DNA of 64,000 nucleotides from CAIVAT01 sp037133475 (GTDB taxonomy: Bacteria; Bacteroidota; Bacteroidia; Bacteroidales; FEN-979), in assembly GCA_037133475.1 (NCBI GenBank), contig JBAXOB010000005.1, positions 62,001 to 126,000 of the forward strand, read 5' to 3'. Made by a program: the position numbers and the translations under genes. The notes under the pieces were generated by a model that worked only from the letters and a program-made list of their open reading frames with translations, was not told the DNA's origin and did no database searches. Shown here piece by piece: positions 54,243 through 63,600 of the stretch; the stretch's first letter is position 1; the number at the start of each line of letters is the position of its first letter.

Positions 54243-54602
54243 ATGCCCTTTTTCCCGAAATTAATCCTGACCTCGGTTGCCATCATGCTCGCCGGATACC
54301 TGCTGCCCGGGATCCACGTAAGTTCCTTCTGGACAGCGCTTCTTGTTGCACTGGTGCTGGGTTTCCTGAACCTTTTCCTGAAACCGCTGATGGTGATCCT
54401 GACCATTCCCTTTACCATCTTCACCTTTGGCCTGTTCCTGCTGGTAATCAATGCGCTGATCATCATGATTGCCGGTGCGTGGGTAAAGGGATTTGTCGTT
54501 GACGGGTTCTGGTGGGCGCTGATCTTCAGCATCCTGCTTTCAGTCATTTCATCCTTATTGGAAAAATTAGTCAGACACGATGAGACCACGCGCAATTACT
54601 GA
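54243..54602 (+). CDS. Phage-holin-family 4-TM membrane protein (YvlD-like)
   Basis: 119 residues with four hydrophobic helices and the family pattern ALVLGFLNLFLKPLMVILTIPFTIFTFGLFLLVINALIIMI. Despite the Pfam name this is a common chromosomal family (YvlD/COG1950), with no prophage context here. Function unknown. Overlaps the next gene by 23 bp. Confidence 0.85.
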   Translation: MPFFPKLILTSVAIMLAGYLLPGIHVSSFWTALLVALVLGFLNLFLKPLMVILTIPFTIFTFGLFLLVINALIIMIAGAWVKGFVVDGFWWALIFSILLSVISSLLEKLVRHDETTRNY

Positions 54603-55041
54603 AAAAAAAGAGATTATCGAGGTTATCCAGCAATGCAAATGGTGTCACCTTGCCATGACCGATCTCGAAGGGAAGCCCTATGTTCTCCCGCTGAACTTCG
54701 GATACAGGGATGATGTTATTTTCCTTCATGGTGCCCAGCACGGGAAGAAGATCGACATTCTCAGACAACATCCCGATGTGTGTATCAACTTTACGACTGA
54801 TCACCTGTTACGTTATCAGAACGAACAGGTTGCCTGTTCCTGGAGCATGAAGTACAGGAGTGTGCTTTGCCATGGAAAAGCTGAATTTATTACGCTGGCT
54901 GAGGAAAAAATCGCTGCTTTTCATATTGTCATGGCGCAATATGCCAACCGTGAATTCACTTTCAACGCTCCCGCCATCCGCGAGGTGAACGTCTGGAAAA
55001 TCAAGGTCGAGAAATACGAAGGCAGGGCTTACGGGTATTGA
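54580..55041 (+). CDS. Pyridoxamine 5'-phosphate oxidase-like flavoprotein (NimA-type)
   Basis: 153 residues of the PNPOx-like split barrel, with CHLAMTDLEGKPYVLPLNFGYRDDVIFLHGAQHGKKIDILRQHPDVCINF. It resembles NimA-type proteins that can reduce nitroimidazoles, but most members have unknown substrate. It overlaps the holin-like gene. Confidence 0.85.
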   Translation: MRPRAITEKKEIIEVIQQCKWCHLAMTDLEGKPYVLPLNFGYRDDVIFLHGAQHGKKIDILRQHPDVCINFTTDHLLRYQNEQVACSWSMKYRSVLCHGKAEFITLAEEKIAAFHIVMAQYANREFTFNAPAIREVNVWKIKVEKYEGRAYGY

Positions 55042-55077
55042 TCGCCGTAACACACTCAACCCGGTTGCAGGAGCCGG

Positions 55078-55641
55078 TTAATTTAGTTTGATGATCACCC
55101 CCAGGTTTGCATGGGTTGAATTATAACCCACTTCGCCATTTACCCCGATTTTTTTCGTAAAAAACCAGGAAGCACCGAAAAACACCCCGAAATAGGGATA
55201 AACGGGCGTATATCCATGACTGCCCGGGTGATTATCGACTGAATGAACGGTGAACCCGATTCCCAGCGGGATGCCCCCGTAAGTATCCAACCCTTCAACA
55301 TCCCAGCCATAATGATAAGCCGAGCGCGCGGCAAAGAAAAAATTGGCCCATGATTCATTCCAGCCATCCCCAAAATTATAGCGGAAGGCTGACGAGGTAA
55401 CCTCGCCTCCCAGTGTCACGATACCGGGGCCGGCATCCCACATGCCCTTTTCCACCGAAACCTTTTCTGCAAATCCGAATCCCTGGCCATTTCCGAAAAA
55501 TGCATTTCCGGGGCCAATACCAATGTTCATCGACCAGCTTCCCAGTTTAACCGGATCCAGTGGTCCAACGGAGTAACCGTTCTGCAGCGCAACAATCCAC
55601 AAAACTAAAATCAATCCTGTGATTTTCAAAAACCTTCTCAT
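55078..55641 (-). CDS. Exported hypothetical outer-membrane-like protein
   Basis: 187 residues from ATG 55641 (MRRFLKITGLILVLWIVALQNGYS), giving a signal peptide. An in-frame ATG at 55818 lies inside the PAP2 gene. The mature protein is glycine- and aromatic-rich with alternating strands, ending VGYNSTHANLGVIIKLN, as in a small outer-membrane barrel. I do not recognise its family. Confidence 0.65.
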   Translation of the reverse strand: MRRFLKITGLILVLWIVALQNGYSVGPLDPVKLGSWSMNIGIGPGNAFFGNGQGFGFAEKVSVEKGMWDAGPGIVTLGGEVTSSAFRYNFGDGWNESWANFFFAARSAYHYGWDVEGLDTYGGIPLGIGFTVHSVDNHPGSHGYTPVYPYFGVFFGASWFFTKKIGVNGEVGYNSTHANLGVIIKLN

Positions 55642-55730
55642 GAATAAAAAATTTATTTTATCAATTAACGTAAAAATCGGCTGAATTGATATCCGGGTGA
55701 ATTTTTTTACCTGAAGTTTGACGTTTATCC

Positions 55731-56306
55731 TTAAACATCCGGTTGTGTTATTGGCCGATTTATCCACCAGGTGCAGGCAAAGCCAAACAGCCACCCGATC
55801 AAAGCACCGGCAAACCACCCTGCAACCAGGTCACCAGGGTAGTGGACACCCAGGTAAATCCGCGTATAAGCCCTGAAAAATGCCCATAAAAGAATCAATG
55901 CCGGGAAGTAGCGGAACTGGTTCTTCATAACCATGATCAGGAAAATGGCGATGGCCAGGTTGGTCGAAGCGTGGGCCGAATAAAACCCGTACTGCCCACC
56001 TGTATAGCCATATACCGTATGGATTCCCGGCAGGCCGGGTTCATGGGTCGGACGCGGGCGTGCCACCCAGTCTTTTACAAGGTTCGAAAGCTGGTCGCTT
56101 ACCAAAATCATCAGTGCCGCAAAAAGGATAACCCAGGCCGCCTGCCACCGGAAACGCCGGATGAGTGCATACAAAAGGAATACGTATAAGGGAACCCACG
56201 TCAAAGTAGCTGTTCCGTAATACATCAGCGGATCGGCCAAAGAGCAATGTAAGCCATTCAGGAAAAGAAACAGCGACCTGTCGGTTGAAATGAGGGTTTC
56301 AAGCAT
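55731..56306 (-). CDS. PAP2-family lipid phosphatase
   Basis: 191 residues, about five helices. The acid phosphatase motifs are present: KDWVARPRP (C1), YSAHAS (C2, with Ala for the usual Gly) and RIYLGVHYPGDLVAG (C3). It removes phosphate from undecaprenyl diphosphate or phosphatidic acid at the periplasmic face. The last residues overlap in position with upstream in-frame sequence of the neighbouring gene, but that start was rejected. Confidence 0.88.
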   Translation of the reverse strand: MLETLISTDRSLFLFLNGLHCSLADPLMYYGTATLTWVPLYVFLLYALIRRFRWQAAWVILFAALMILVSDQLSNLVKDWVARPRPTHEPGLPGIHTVYGYTGGQYGFYSAHASTNLAIAIFLIMVMKNQFRYFPALILLWAFFRAYTRIYLGVHYPGDLVAGWFAGALIGWLFGFACTWWINRPITQPDV

Positions 56307-56324
56307 GAACTGCTATTTACATTA

Positions 56325-56339
56325 CCCGGCCCTGCCGGG
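56325..56339 (-). terminator. Weak hairpin after obgE
   Basis: CCCGGC-CCT-GCCGGG, a 6-bp GC stem 43 bp after the obgE stop, without a T-tract. Confidence 0.3.
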
Positions 56340-56382
56340 CGTTATGTGTCGTGCGCAACAGTTTAACCATCCTGCAAACGCA

Positions 56383-57378
56383 TTACGCGTTACGGTTCAA
56401 TTCGTCCCAAAGCACCTTCTTAAGCTTCTCCAATCCTGTTTGCTGATGAGATGAAATAAAAACATGCGGAATGTCGGGCAGATCTTTTTTCAGCTCCCCA
56501 AGGATCTCATCATCGGCCAGGTCAGATTTCGTAATGGCCAGAACCCTGTATTTGTCGAGTAACTCGGGATTGTATTGCTCCAGTTCGTTAAGTAAAATAT
56601 GGTATTCCTTTTTGATATCCTTCGAATCGGCAGGAACCATGAACAAAAGGGCTGCATTGCGTTCGATATGCCGCAGAAAACGCAGGCCAAGCCCTTTGCC
56701 CTCATGGGCGCCCTCGATAATCCCGGGTATGTCGGCCATAACGAACGATTTTTGTTCCCTGTACCGAACGATCCCGAGGTTTGGAACCAGGGTGGTGAAC
56801 GGGTAATCGGCAATCTGGGGTTTTGCAGCAGAGATTACCGAAAGCAGGGTGGATTTCCCGGCATTGGGAAAGCCAACCAATCCGACATCCGCCAGTAATT
56901 TCAGCTCCAGGACCTTCCACAGTTCGATACCCGGTTCCCCGGGTTGTGCAAATTTCGGCGCCTGGCGCGTGGGCGTTTTAAAGTGGTCGTTGCCCAGTCC
57001 ACCCCGTCCCCCGGGTACAAGAACATAGGTCTGTCCGTCTTCGGTGATCTCACACTCGAATTCGCCGGTTTCAGCATCACGGGCAATCGTTCCCAGGGGG
57101 ACATCAACAATCACATCCAGTCCGTTGGCACCGTGCATAAGCTGTTTTGAACCAGCCCCTCCGTGTTCCGCCTTCAGGTGCTTGGTAAACTTCAGATGCA
57201 GCAAGGTCCAGAACTGGCTGTTTCCCTTTAGTATGACATGTCCCCCGCGGCCGCCATCCCCTCCGTCGGGACCGCCGTGTGCATTGGTCCGGGTGCGCAT
57301 AAAATGCCGCGACCCTGCCCCTCCGTTTCCGGAAGCACAGTGGATTTTAACATAGTCAACAAAGTTTGATTCAGACAC
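56383..57378 (-). CDS. obgE: GTPase ObgE
   Basis: 331 residues. N-terminal Obg fold (about 5-160) with GNGGAGSRHFMR and GPDGGDGGRGGHVIL glycine-rich loops, then the G domain with GFPNAGKSTLLSVISAAKP, DIPGIIEGAHEGKGLG and TKSDL as the NKxD variant. It binds the large ribosomal subunit. 17 bp after adk, in an operon with it. Confidence 0.97.
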   Translation of the reverse strand: MSESNFVDYVKIHCASGNGGAGSRHFMRTRTNAHGGPDGGDGGRGGHVILKGNSQFWTLLHLKFTKHLKAEHGGAGSKQLMHGANGLDVIVDVPLGTIARDAETGEFECEITEDGQTYVLVPGGRGGLGNDHFKTPTRQAPKFAQPGEPGIELWKVLELKLLADVGLVGFPNAGKSTLLSVISAAKPQIADYPFTTLVPNLGIVRYREQKSFVMADIPGIIEGAHEGKGLGLRFLRHIERNAALLFMVPADSKDIKKEYHILLNELEQYNPELLDKYRVLAITKSDLADDEILGELKKDLPDIPHVFISSHQQTGLEKLKKVLWDELNRNA

Positions 57379-57395
57379 GGTGGGTGGGGTTTTAT

Positions 57396-57962
57396 TTATG
57401 TGTTAATGACAGTACAAAGCTGGGCAAAGATATCGTCGATCGATCCTACGCCGTGCACCTCTTTATACAATTTTTTCTCTATATAATAATCAATCAGCGG
57501 CTTGGTATGGTTATGATATTGAACCAGCCTGTTTTTGATGACCTCTTCGGTATCATCTTTGCGGCCCTGCTCCTGTGCACGCTTCAGCAACCGTGTTACC
57601 AGTTCCGCTTCATTGACCTCGAGGGCAAGGACAAGGGATACGCTTTCACGGTGTTTGGCCAGCATCTGATCGAGCTCCTGCGCCTGTTTCAGCGTACGCG
57701 GGAAACCGTCGAGGACAAATCCCCTGACAGTATTGTTGTTGACAAAAACCGATTCCATGATGGCGATCAGCAGGTCGTCGGAGACAAGCTGACCGGCCTC
57801 CATTACGGCCTTGACTTTTAGTCCAAGCGGTGTTCCCTGGCTTACCTCAGCCCTGAGGATATCCCCGGTAGATACATGTTTCCAGCCGAATTTCTCGGCA
57901 ATTTTTATGGCCTGGGTTCCTTTTCCGGCACCCGGAGGTCCAAAGAGAATCAAGTTAAACAT
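57396..57962 (-). CDS. adk: Adenylate kinase
   Basis: 188 residues, the short form without a zinc lid. FGPPGAGKGTQAIKIAEKF (P-loop), VLDGFPRTLKQAQELD and LALEVNEAELVTRLLKR. It interconverts ATP, ADP and AMP. Transcribed ahead of obgE. Confidence 0.97.
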   Translation of the reverse strand: MFNLILFGPPGAGKGTQAIKIAEKFGWKHVSTGDILRAEVSQGTPLGLKVKAVMEAGQLVSDDLLIAIMESVFVNNNTVRGFVLDGFPRTLKQAQELDQMLAKHRESVSLVLALEVNEAELVTRLLKRAQEQGRKDDTEEVIKNRLVQYHNHTKPLIDYYIEKKLYKEVHGVGSIDDIFAQLCTVINT

Positions 57963-58122
57963 ACGGTTTTTTATTTAGGGTGACCAGGCGTCTTTCTGTC
58001 TGAAGATCAGACACCGGACGACCTGCTAAGTCACAAAGTTTGCATGTTTACAAAGGGGACAGGCGATGTTCAGACAATTAATTCAAATTCTCCCATCTGG
58101 CAGCCTCACTCCTGCGGGTACA

Positions 58123-58659
58123 TTATTTAATGATCTGATAAATATCAGGCAGATTTCTCCCGTAACCATTATAATCGAGGCCATAGCCGACGATAAACAC
58201 GTTGGGGATCTCCATGCCCAGGTAATCGATACCGAACGATTTCTGGAATGCCTCACGCTTAAAGCAGAAGCAAGCCAGCGTTACGTCAACAGGTTCCTTT
58301 TTCGCGATATCCTCCAGCAGTTTATGCACCGTAATCCCGGTATCAACGATATCTTCAACCACAATGACATGGCGTCCTTTCAGCTCTTCACCCACCCCAA
58401 TCAGCTCCTTGACTTTCGAGGTCGTGAGCGTTCCTTCATAGGAGGCAAATTTTACAAATGATATCTCACAGGGGATGGTCAGTTTGCGCATCAGGTCAGA
58501 GGCGAAAATAAAGGAACCATTCAGAACGGCCAGCAATAACGGGTTTTTTCCAGCATAATCCCGGTTGATTCCATCGGCAACCTTCTGCACAGCGGCTTCA
58601 ATATCATCCCTGCCGATGAACTTTTCAAAAAACAACTCTTTGACCTGTACCTTTGTCAT
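58123..58659 (-). CDS. hpt: Hypoxanthine phosphoribosyltransferase
   Basis: 178 residues from ATG 58659 (MTKVQVKELFF); an in-frame ATG at 58686 lies in the promoter. PRPP site VIVVEDIVDTGITVHKLLED and the flexible loop LLAVLNGSFIFASDLMRK. It salvages hypoxanthine and guanine. Divergent from purE, 78 bp between the two ATGs. Confidence 0.94.
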   Translation of the reverse strand: MTKVQVKELFFEKFIGRDDIEAAVQKVADGINRDYAGKNPLLLAVLNGSFIFASDLMRKLTIPCEISFVKFASYEGTLTTSKVKELIGVGEELKGRHVIVVEDIVDTGITVHKLLEDIAKKEPVDVTLACFCFKREAFQKSFGIDYLGMEIPNVFIVGYGLDYNGYGRNLPDIYQIIK

Positions 58660-58683
58660 AATCAACCTAATATTACTTTCATG

Positions 58684-58711
58684 CAAAAGTAGTCAAAATA
58701 TTCTAATTTTG
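58684..58711. promoter_or_regulatory. Divergent -7 boxes of hpt and purE
   Basis: Minus strand TACTTTTG at 58691-58684 (24 bp before ATG 58659); plus strand TAATTTTG at 58704-58711 (26 bp before ATG 58738). Each -33 region would overlap the other box, pairing a purine-salvage gene with a de novo purine gene. Confidence 0.65.
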
Positions 58712-58737
58712 CCCCGTAACAAGAAATCGACCAACCC

Positions 58738-59244
58738 ATGGAACCCAAAGTCAGTATTATTATGGGCAGCACTTCCGACCTTCCGGTCATGGAGGCAGCT
58801 GCAAAGTTTCTAAACGAGATGCAGATTCCCTTTGAAATCAATGCTCTTTCGGCCCACCGAACACCTGAAAAAGTAGAGGAATTTGCGAAAAATGCCCATC
58901 GGCGTGGCATCCGGGTAATCATTGCCGCCGCCGGAATGGCCGCTCATCTTCCCGGGGTGATCGCTGCCATGACCACCTTGCCCGTTATCGGAGTTCCCAT
59001 CAAGGCCTCACTTGACGGACTGGATGCATTGCTGGCGATCGTTCAGATGCCCCCGGGGATTCCCGTGGCAACGGTGGGAATCAACGGCGCCCAGAACGCT
59101 GCCATCCTGGCAACGGAAATCCTGGCGGTAGCCGATCCCGGACTGCACCTGAAAATGGTCGCTTTCAAGGAGGAGCTTAAAGTCAAGATTACCAAAGCCA
59201 ATGAGGAGTTAAAGGCAGTAACGTTCGAGTACAGAGTTGTTTAA
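58738..59244 (+). CDS. purE: N5-carboxyaminoimidazole ribonucleotide mutase
   Basis: 168 residues: SIIMGSTSDLPVMEAAAKFL and IIAAAGMAAHLPGVIAAMTTLPVIGVP, class I PurE. It rearranges N5-CAIR to CAIR, the substrate of the purC product. Three bases separate it from tmk. Confidence 0.96.
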   Translation: MEPKVSIIMGSTSDLPVMEAAAKFLNEMQIPFEINALSAHRTPEKVEEFAKNAHRRGIRVIIAAAGMAAHLPGVIAAMTTLPVIGVPIKASLDGLDALLAIVQMPPGIPVATVGINGAQNAAILATEILAVADPGLHLKMVAFKEELKVKITKANEELKAVTFEYRVV

Positions 59245-59247
59245 ACG

Positions 59248-59889
59248 ATGGGGAAAAACCTGTTTATTGCTTTTGAAGGGATCGACGGATGCGGGAAAAG
59301 TACGCAGGTAAAACTGCTGGCTGAAAAACTCATCCAGGCCGGGCACCGGGTTCATGTAACCTGTGAACCGACAGGCGGGTCCATTGGATCGATCATCCGC
59401 GATATTTTCAACCACAGGGCTGAAGCTGACCACCGGGTCATTGCCGGGCTCTTCGTTGCCGACCGGCTGGATCACCTGCTGAATAAAAATAATGGCGTAC
59501 TGAAAATGTTGGAGGAGGGCTATACGGTCATTTCCGACCGGTATTATTTTTCCTCCTACGCCTACCATGGCACCCATATGCCGATGGATTGGGTCATTGA
59601 ATCGAACTCCCTGAGTGCCGGATTACTTCGCCCCGATCTGAACATTTACATCGATATCTCTCCCGAAGTGAGCATGAAACGGCTCAATGCAGGCCGGACT
59701 TCCATGGAATTGTATGAAACCATGGAGAACCTGACTGCTGTTCGGTCAAAGTATTTAGAAGCTTTCGGGAAATTAAAGTTGCAGGAAAAAATCTTCATCA
59801 CGGAAGGAGACCGTTCCCCGGAGGTCGTTGCCGCCGACATTTGGGCTGAAGTATCGCGGATTGAAGCTGTAACGTCAAATAAAGGCTAG
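59248..59889 (+). CDS. tmk: Thymidylate kinase
   Basis: 213 residues: FEGIDGCGKSTQVKLLAEKL (P-loop), VISDRYYFSSYAYHG and LNIYIDISPEVSMKRL. It phosphorylates dTMP to dTDP. Its TAG stop shares the palindrome CTAG with the stop of the convergent O-methyltransferase gene. Confidence 0.95.
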   Translation: MGKNLFIAFEGIDGCGKSTQVKLLAEKLIQAGHRVHVTCEPTGGSIGSIIRDIFNHRAEADHRVIAGLFVADRLDHLLNKNNGVLKMLEEGYTVISDRYYFSSYAYHGTHMPMDWVIESNSLSAGLLRPDLNIYIDISPEVSMKRLNAGRTSMELYETMENLTAVRSKYLEAFGKLKLQEKIFITEGDRSPEVVAADIWAEVSRIEAVTSNKG

Positions 59890-60551
59890 CCCAGCTTCCT
59901 GATCATCATCAGGCCGTCGCGCAGGGGCAGCAGCATGTTTTCGACCCTGTCGTCATGCTGGACAAAATCATTAAACCGGCAAATTCCGCGGGTATCTTTA
60001 TCCATTTTCCCGGGATCACCGGTTACTTTGCCATTCCACAGCACATTATCTGCCACAATGAACCCACCCTTCCGCAGCCTGGGAAGGACCAGGTTGTAAT
60101 AGTCCATGTAGTTGGGTTTATCTGCATCGAGAAACACCATGTCCCAGGTCTCATCAATGCCCGGGATAATCTCAAGGGCATCGCCGATATGCAGGTGAAT
60201 CCGCTCCTCCAAACCAGCCAGCCTGATGAACGACCGTATCATCTCCTCCTGTTCTGGGTTGATCTCGATGGTGTGCAGCACGGCTTCAGAGCCCCCGGGC
60301 AGATCCGCGGGTACTGATGCCATGGCAGTGGCCATGCTGATGGCGGAGTAGCCGGTAAAGGTGCCTATTTCAAGGATCCGTGCAGGGCGGATCATATGGG
60401 TTATCATACTCAGGAAAGTCCCCTGAAGGTGTCCCGACAGCATTTGGGGATAGACCTGCGAAAGATGGGTTTCGCGGTTTAGCTGCGCCAGGACAGGCAA
60501 TTCAGGGGTTGTATGCTCAGCGGCATAGGTATAGAGATCTTCGTTGATCAT
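59886..60551 (-). CDS. Class I SAM-dependent O-methyltransferase
   Basis: 221 residues from ATG 60551 (MINEDLYTYAAEHTT); the earlier in-frame ATG at 60650 overlaps the terminator. COG4122 type with ILEIGTFTGYSAISMATAM, HTIEINPEQEE, VFLDADKPNYMDYYN and VADNVLWNGKV (metal site). Substrate unknown, of the caffeoyl-CoA/catechol-like group. Its 3' end overlaps tmk by 4 bp. Confidence 0.9.
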   Translation of the reverse strand: MINEDLYTYAAEHTTPELPVLAQLNRETHLSQVYPQMLSGHLQGTFLSMITHMIRPARILEIGTFTGYSAISMATAMASVPADLPGGSEAVLHTIEINPEQEEMIRSFIRLAGLEERIHLHIGDALEIIPGIDETWDMVFLDADKPNYMDYYNLVLPRLRKGGFIVADNVLWNGKVTGDPGKMDKDTRGICRFNDFVQHDDRVENMLLPLRDGLMMIRKLG

Positions 60552-60616
60552 GGTTGGTTGAGGATTTCCCTGAGGTTTGAACGGTGAGGTTTCAATGGTT
60601 GATGCAATTATTGAAA

Positions 60617-60647
60617 AAGGGCCATTCCGCGATGCGGAATGGCCCTT
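60617..60647 (-). terminator. Strong terminator of the repeat-rich secreted protein
   Basis: AAGGGCCATTCCGC (60617-60630) pairs with GCGGAATGGCCCTT (60634-60647), a perfect 14-bp stem with a 3-base loop. On the minus strand it is followed by a TTTTT run. It ends the transcript from 60674-64000 and insulates the O-methyltransferase gene. Confidence 0.88.
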
Positions 60648-60673
60648 CAAATTTACCTGAAAACAGTGAACTA

Positions 60674-63600
60674 TTAGTTGTTTACCATCACCTTTCTTAC
60701 CAGGTGACTGTCGTTATTGCGTATCAGGACCATATACACGCCTGTCGGAGCAGGGCGGATATCGATCTCGGTCTTGTAGCTTCCTGAAATGGCGACGTTC
60801 TCAGCTTTCCAGATGGTCACACCCAGGTTATTCGTCACTTCAATGGCATAGGTGCCTTGTTCCACACCCTCCATGCTGACGGTAAATTTACCGCTGCTGG
60901 GGTTCGGATAAACCACAAACTGGCTGGCGAGTGCCGGGCTGCCGATACCGGTAACCACGACCCAAACCTTGTTGGATAACGGCGATGAACAGCCGTTGGT
61001 AGTTACCACGCACCAGTAATAACCGGTGTTGTGGGTTACGGTGTAGCTCTGACCCGTTGCGCCTACAATGGCGGTTCCCTGGTAATACCACTGGTTTCCC
61101 GAGGATGCACTGCTGGTAAGCACCGCGCCGGACACAGTCACAACCGGTGCCGACGGGATGGCATTCATCGTTACATTGAGGCTGGCAACAGCTCCGTTTC
61201 CGCAGGTGTTGGTTCCTTTCACCGTAACAGTGCCTGTTCCAGCTGCCGGGCCGTAGGTAACCACGATGTTCCTGGTGGTACCTCCTGCCGTAATGGTGGC
61301 TCCAGTCGGAACTGTCCATACATAGCCTGTGGCATTGGCAATGGCGGGCACGCTATAGGCAACGCCTGTCGAGCCGACGCATACAGAGGCAGGGCCCGTG
61401 ATGGTTCCTGCGGCTGCCGGCAACGGGTTAACCGTTACTGCATAGGCGGGAGATGCTGTCCCGTTTCCGCAGCTGTTGGTTCCTGAAACCGTGATGTTCC
61501 CTGAAACTGCCGTAACTCCGAAATTAACCGTGATATTCCTGGTACCGGCACCGGTGGCAATGGTTGCGCCGGCAGGAAGTGTCCAGGTGTAGGAGGTTGC
61601 ATTGAGAATATCTCCACAGGAATAAGCGACCCCGTTCGTTCCGGCACAAAGTGTCGCAGTTCCGGTAATGGCGCCTGCTGCATTTGGTAACGGATTCACG
61701 AAAAGAGTATAAACCGTGGGAGTGATTGATGTGCAAGATGTTGCGTTGGTGTAACTGACAGTTACTGTTTGAGCTCCAACGCCAGTCCAGGTCACATTGA
61801 TCGCACTGGTACCCTGTCCCGAAACAATGGCGCCGCCGGCTGAAACCGTCCATACGTAGCCGGTCATCCCGCCTTCGGTATAGTACATGTTCCCGGTCGA
61901 GCCCACGCATGGGGCATTGTTGCTGCCAATGGTCGGTACCGGTGTCGGATTAACCGTTACACCGAAGGATGTGGCTGAAACAGCCGTACAACCGTTTGCA
62001 TTGGCATAGTTTACGCTTACCGTCTGTGCACCTGAATTATTCCAGGTCACGGTTACCGTATTGCTGGTGGCAGTGCCGCCGGCCGTTACAATACCGCCTG
62101 CAGATACTATCCATACATATCCCGTCATCCCCGCCTGGGTCGTGTAAACAACCCCTGTGGTTCCCTGGCATACGGTGGCTGTGCCGGTGATGGTCGGCGT
62201 CGGCAGTGCATTAACCGTCACAGCATACGATGCCGGGGCAGCTGCAGTACAACCATTTGCATTGGTGTAACTGACGGTTACCGTCTTCGCCCCTGTTGTT
62301 CCCCAGGTCACGGTGATGGCGTTTGTGTTTGCTCCGGTAGTAATGGTACCACCGGCTGAAAGAGTCCAAGTATAACCGGTCATCCCGGCCTGGGTGGTGT
62401 AAACATTCGAGGTGGAGTTTACGCAAACGGAGGCGGGTCCGGTAATGGTCGGCACCGGCAGGGCGTTGACCGTTACTGCATAGGCAACCGGCGTTGTTGC
62501 GGAACAGCCGTTTGCATTGTTATAGTTGACATTCACCGTTTGGGCACCTGCAGTGGTCCAGGTAACCGTGGCAGAACTTGTTCCTGCTCCTGCAGTAACC
62601 GTGCCACCGGCAGAGGTCGTCCAGGAATAGCCTGTCATCCCCGTCTGCGTGGTATAAACATTGCCTGTTGAAAGCGCACACGCTGTTGCCGGACCAATTA
62701 TGGTAGGGGTTGGCTGTGCATTAACGGTAACTGCAAGGTTTGGCGAACCAGTACCGGTTCCGCAAACACTCGATCCGATTACCGATACATTTCCCGATGT
62801 CGCAACGCCGGAGAAGCTGACGGTAATAGAATTGGTATTGGCTCCGGCAGTAATGGATGCACCGGTGGGTAGCGACCAGGTATAGGTAGTTGCATTGGCA
62901 ATGACCGGAACGGTATAAACATAACCAGTCCCGTTTAAACAAACGCTGACAGGGCCGGTTACGGTTCCTGCTGCACCCGGTTGCGGGCAGCCTGTAAGGA
63001 AGGTAAGATCGAGCCCGTTGGTGGTCCCAGCAATATTCGTTCCCCTGACCCTGAAATGGTAGGTGGTGTTTGTTACAAGGCCTGTGATGGCAGCGCTGAC
63101 ATTGGTATTGGCACTTCCCGTTACGGGAGAAGGCACGCCGGAAACGGTGGTTCCGTAGGCGACGGTAAGGCCGTAATCAAAAAACACGGTTGTGGATGAA
63201 TTGTTGGCATTCACAATACCATTTAAGGTCGCCGTTGTGGTTCCGATCGGGGTTGCAGCCGTTGTGGTAACGGTCGGAGGGGCTGTGGCCGTGGTAAAAG
63301 TGAGATCACCGCCATTAACAGTACCGCCAAGGTTCGTTCCGTTGATCCTGAAATGATAGGTCGTATTGGGCAACAAACCCGTCAGGTTAGCCAATGAAGC
63401 AGTGACCGTACTTCCTGTAATGGTAAGGGGAACGCCGGGGACATTGGTGCCATAGGCAACCGTAAGGCCGTAATCGAATGAAACGGTTGTTGAAAACCCG
63501 TTGGCATTGACGGTACCATTGACGGTAGCGGTGGTGGATGTTACCAGGGTTGCCGCCGTTGTAACCACAGTGGGAGGAATAGCCTGCGTGGTGAAGGTAA

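Noticed and set aside
54243..54602. Prophage remnant, because of the holin family name
   Set aside because: The family is a common chromosomal membrane protein, and no phage genes, integrase or attachment sites are nearby.
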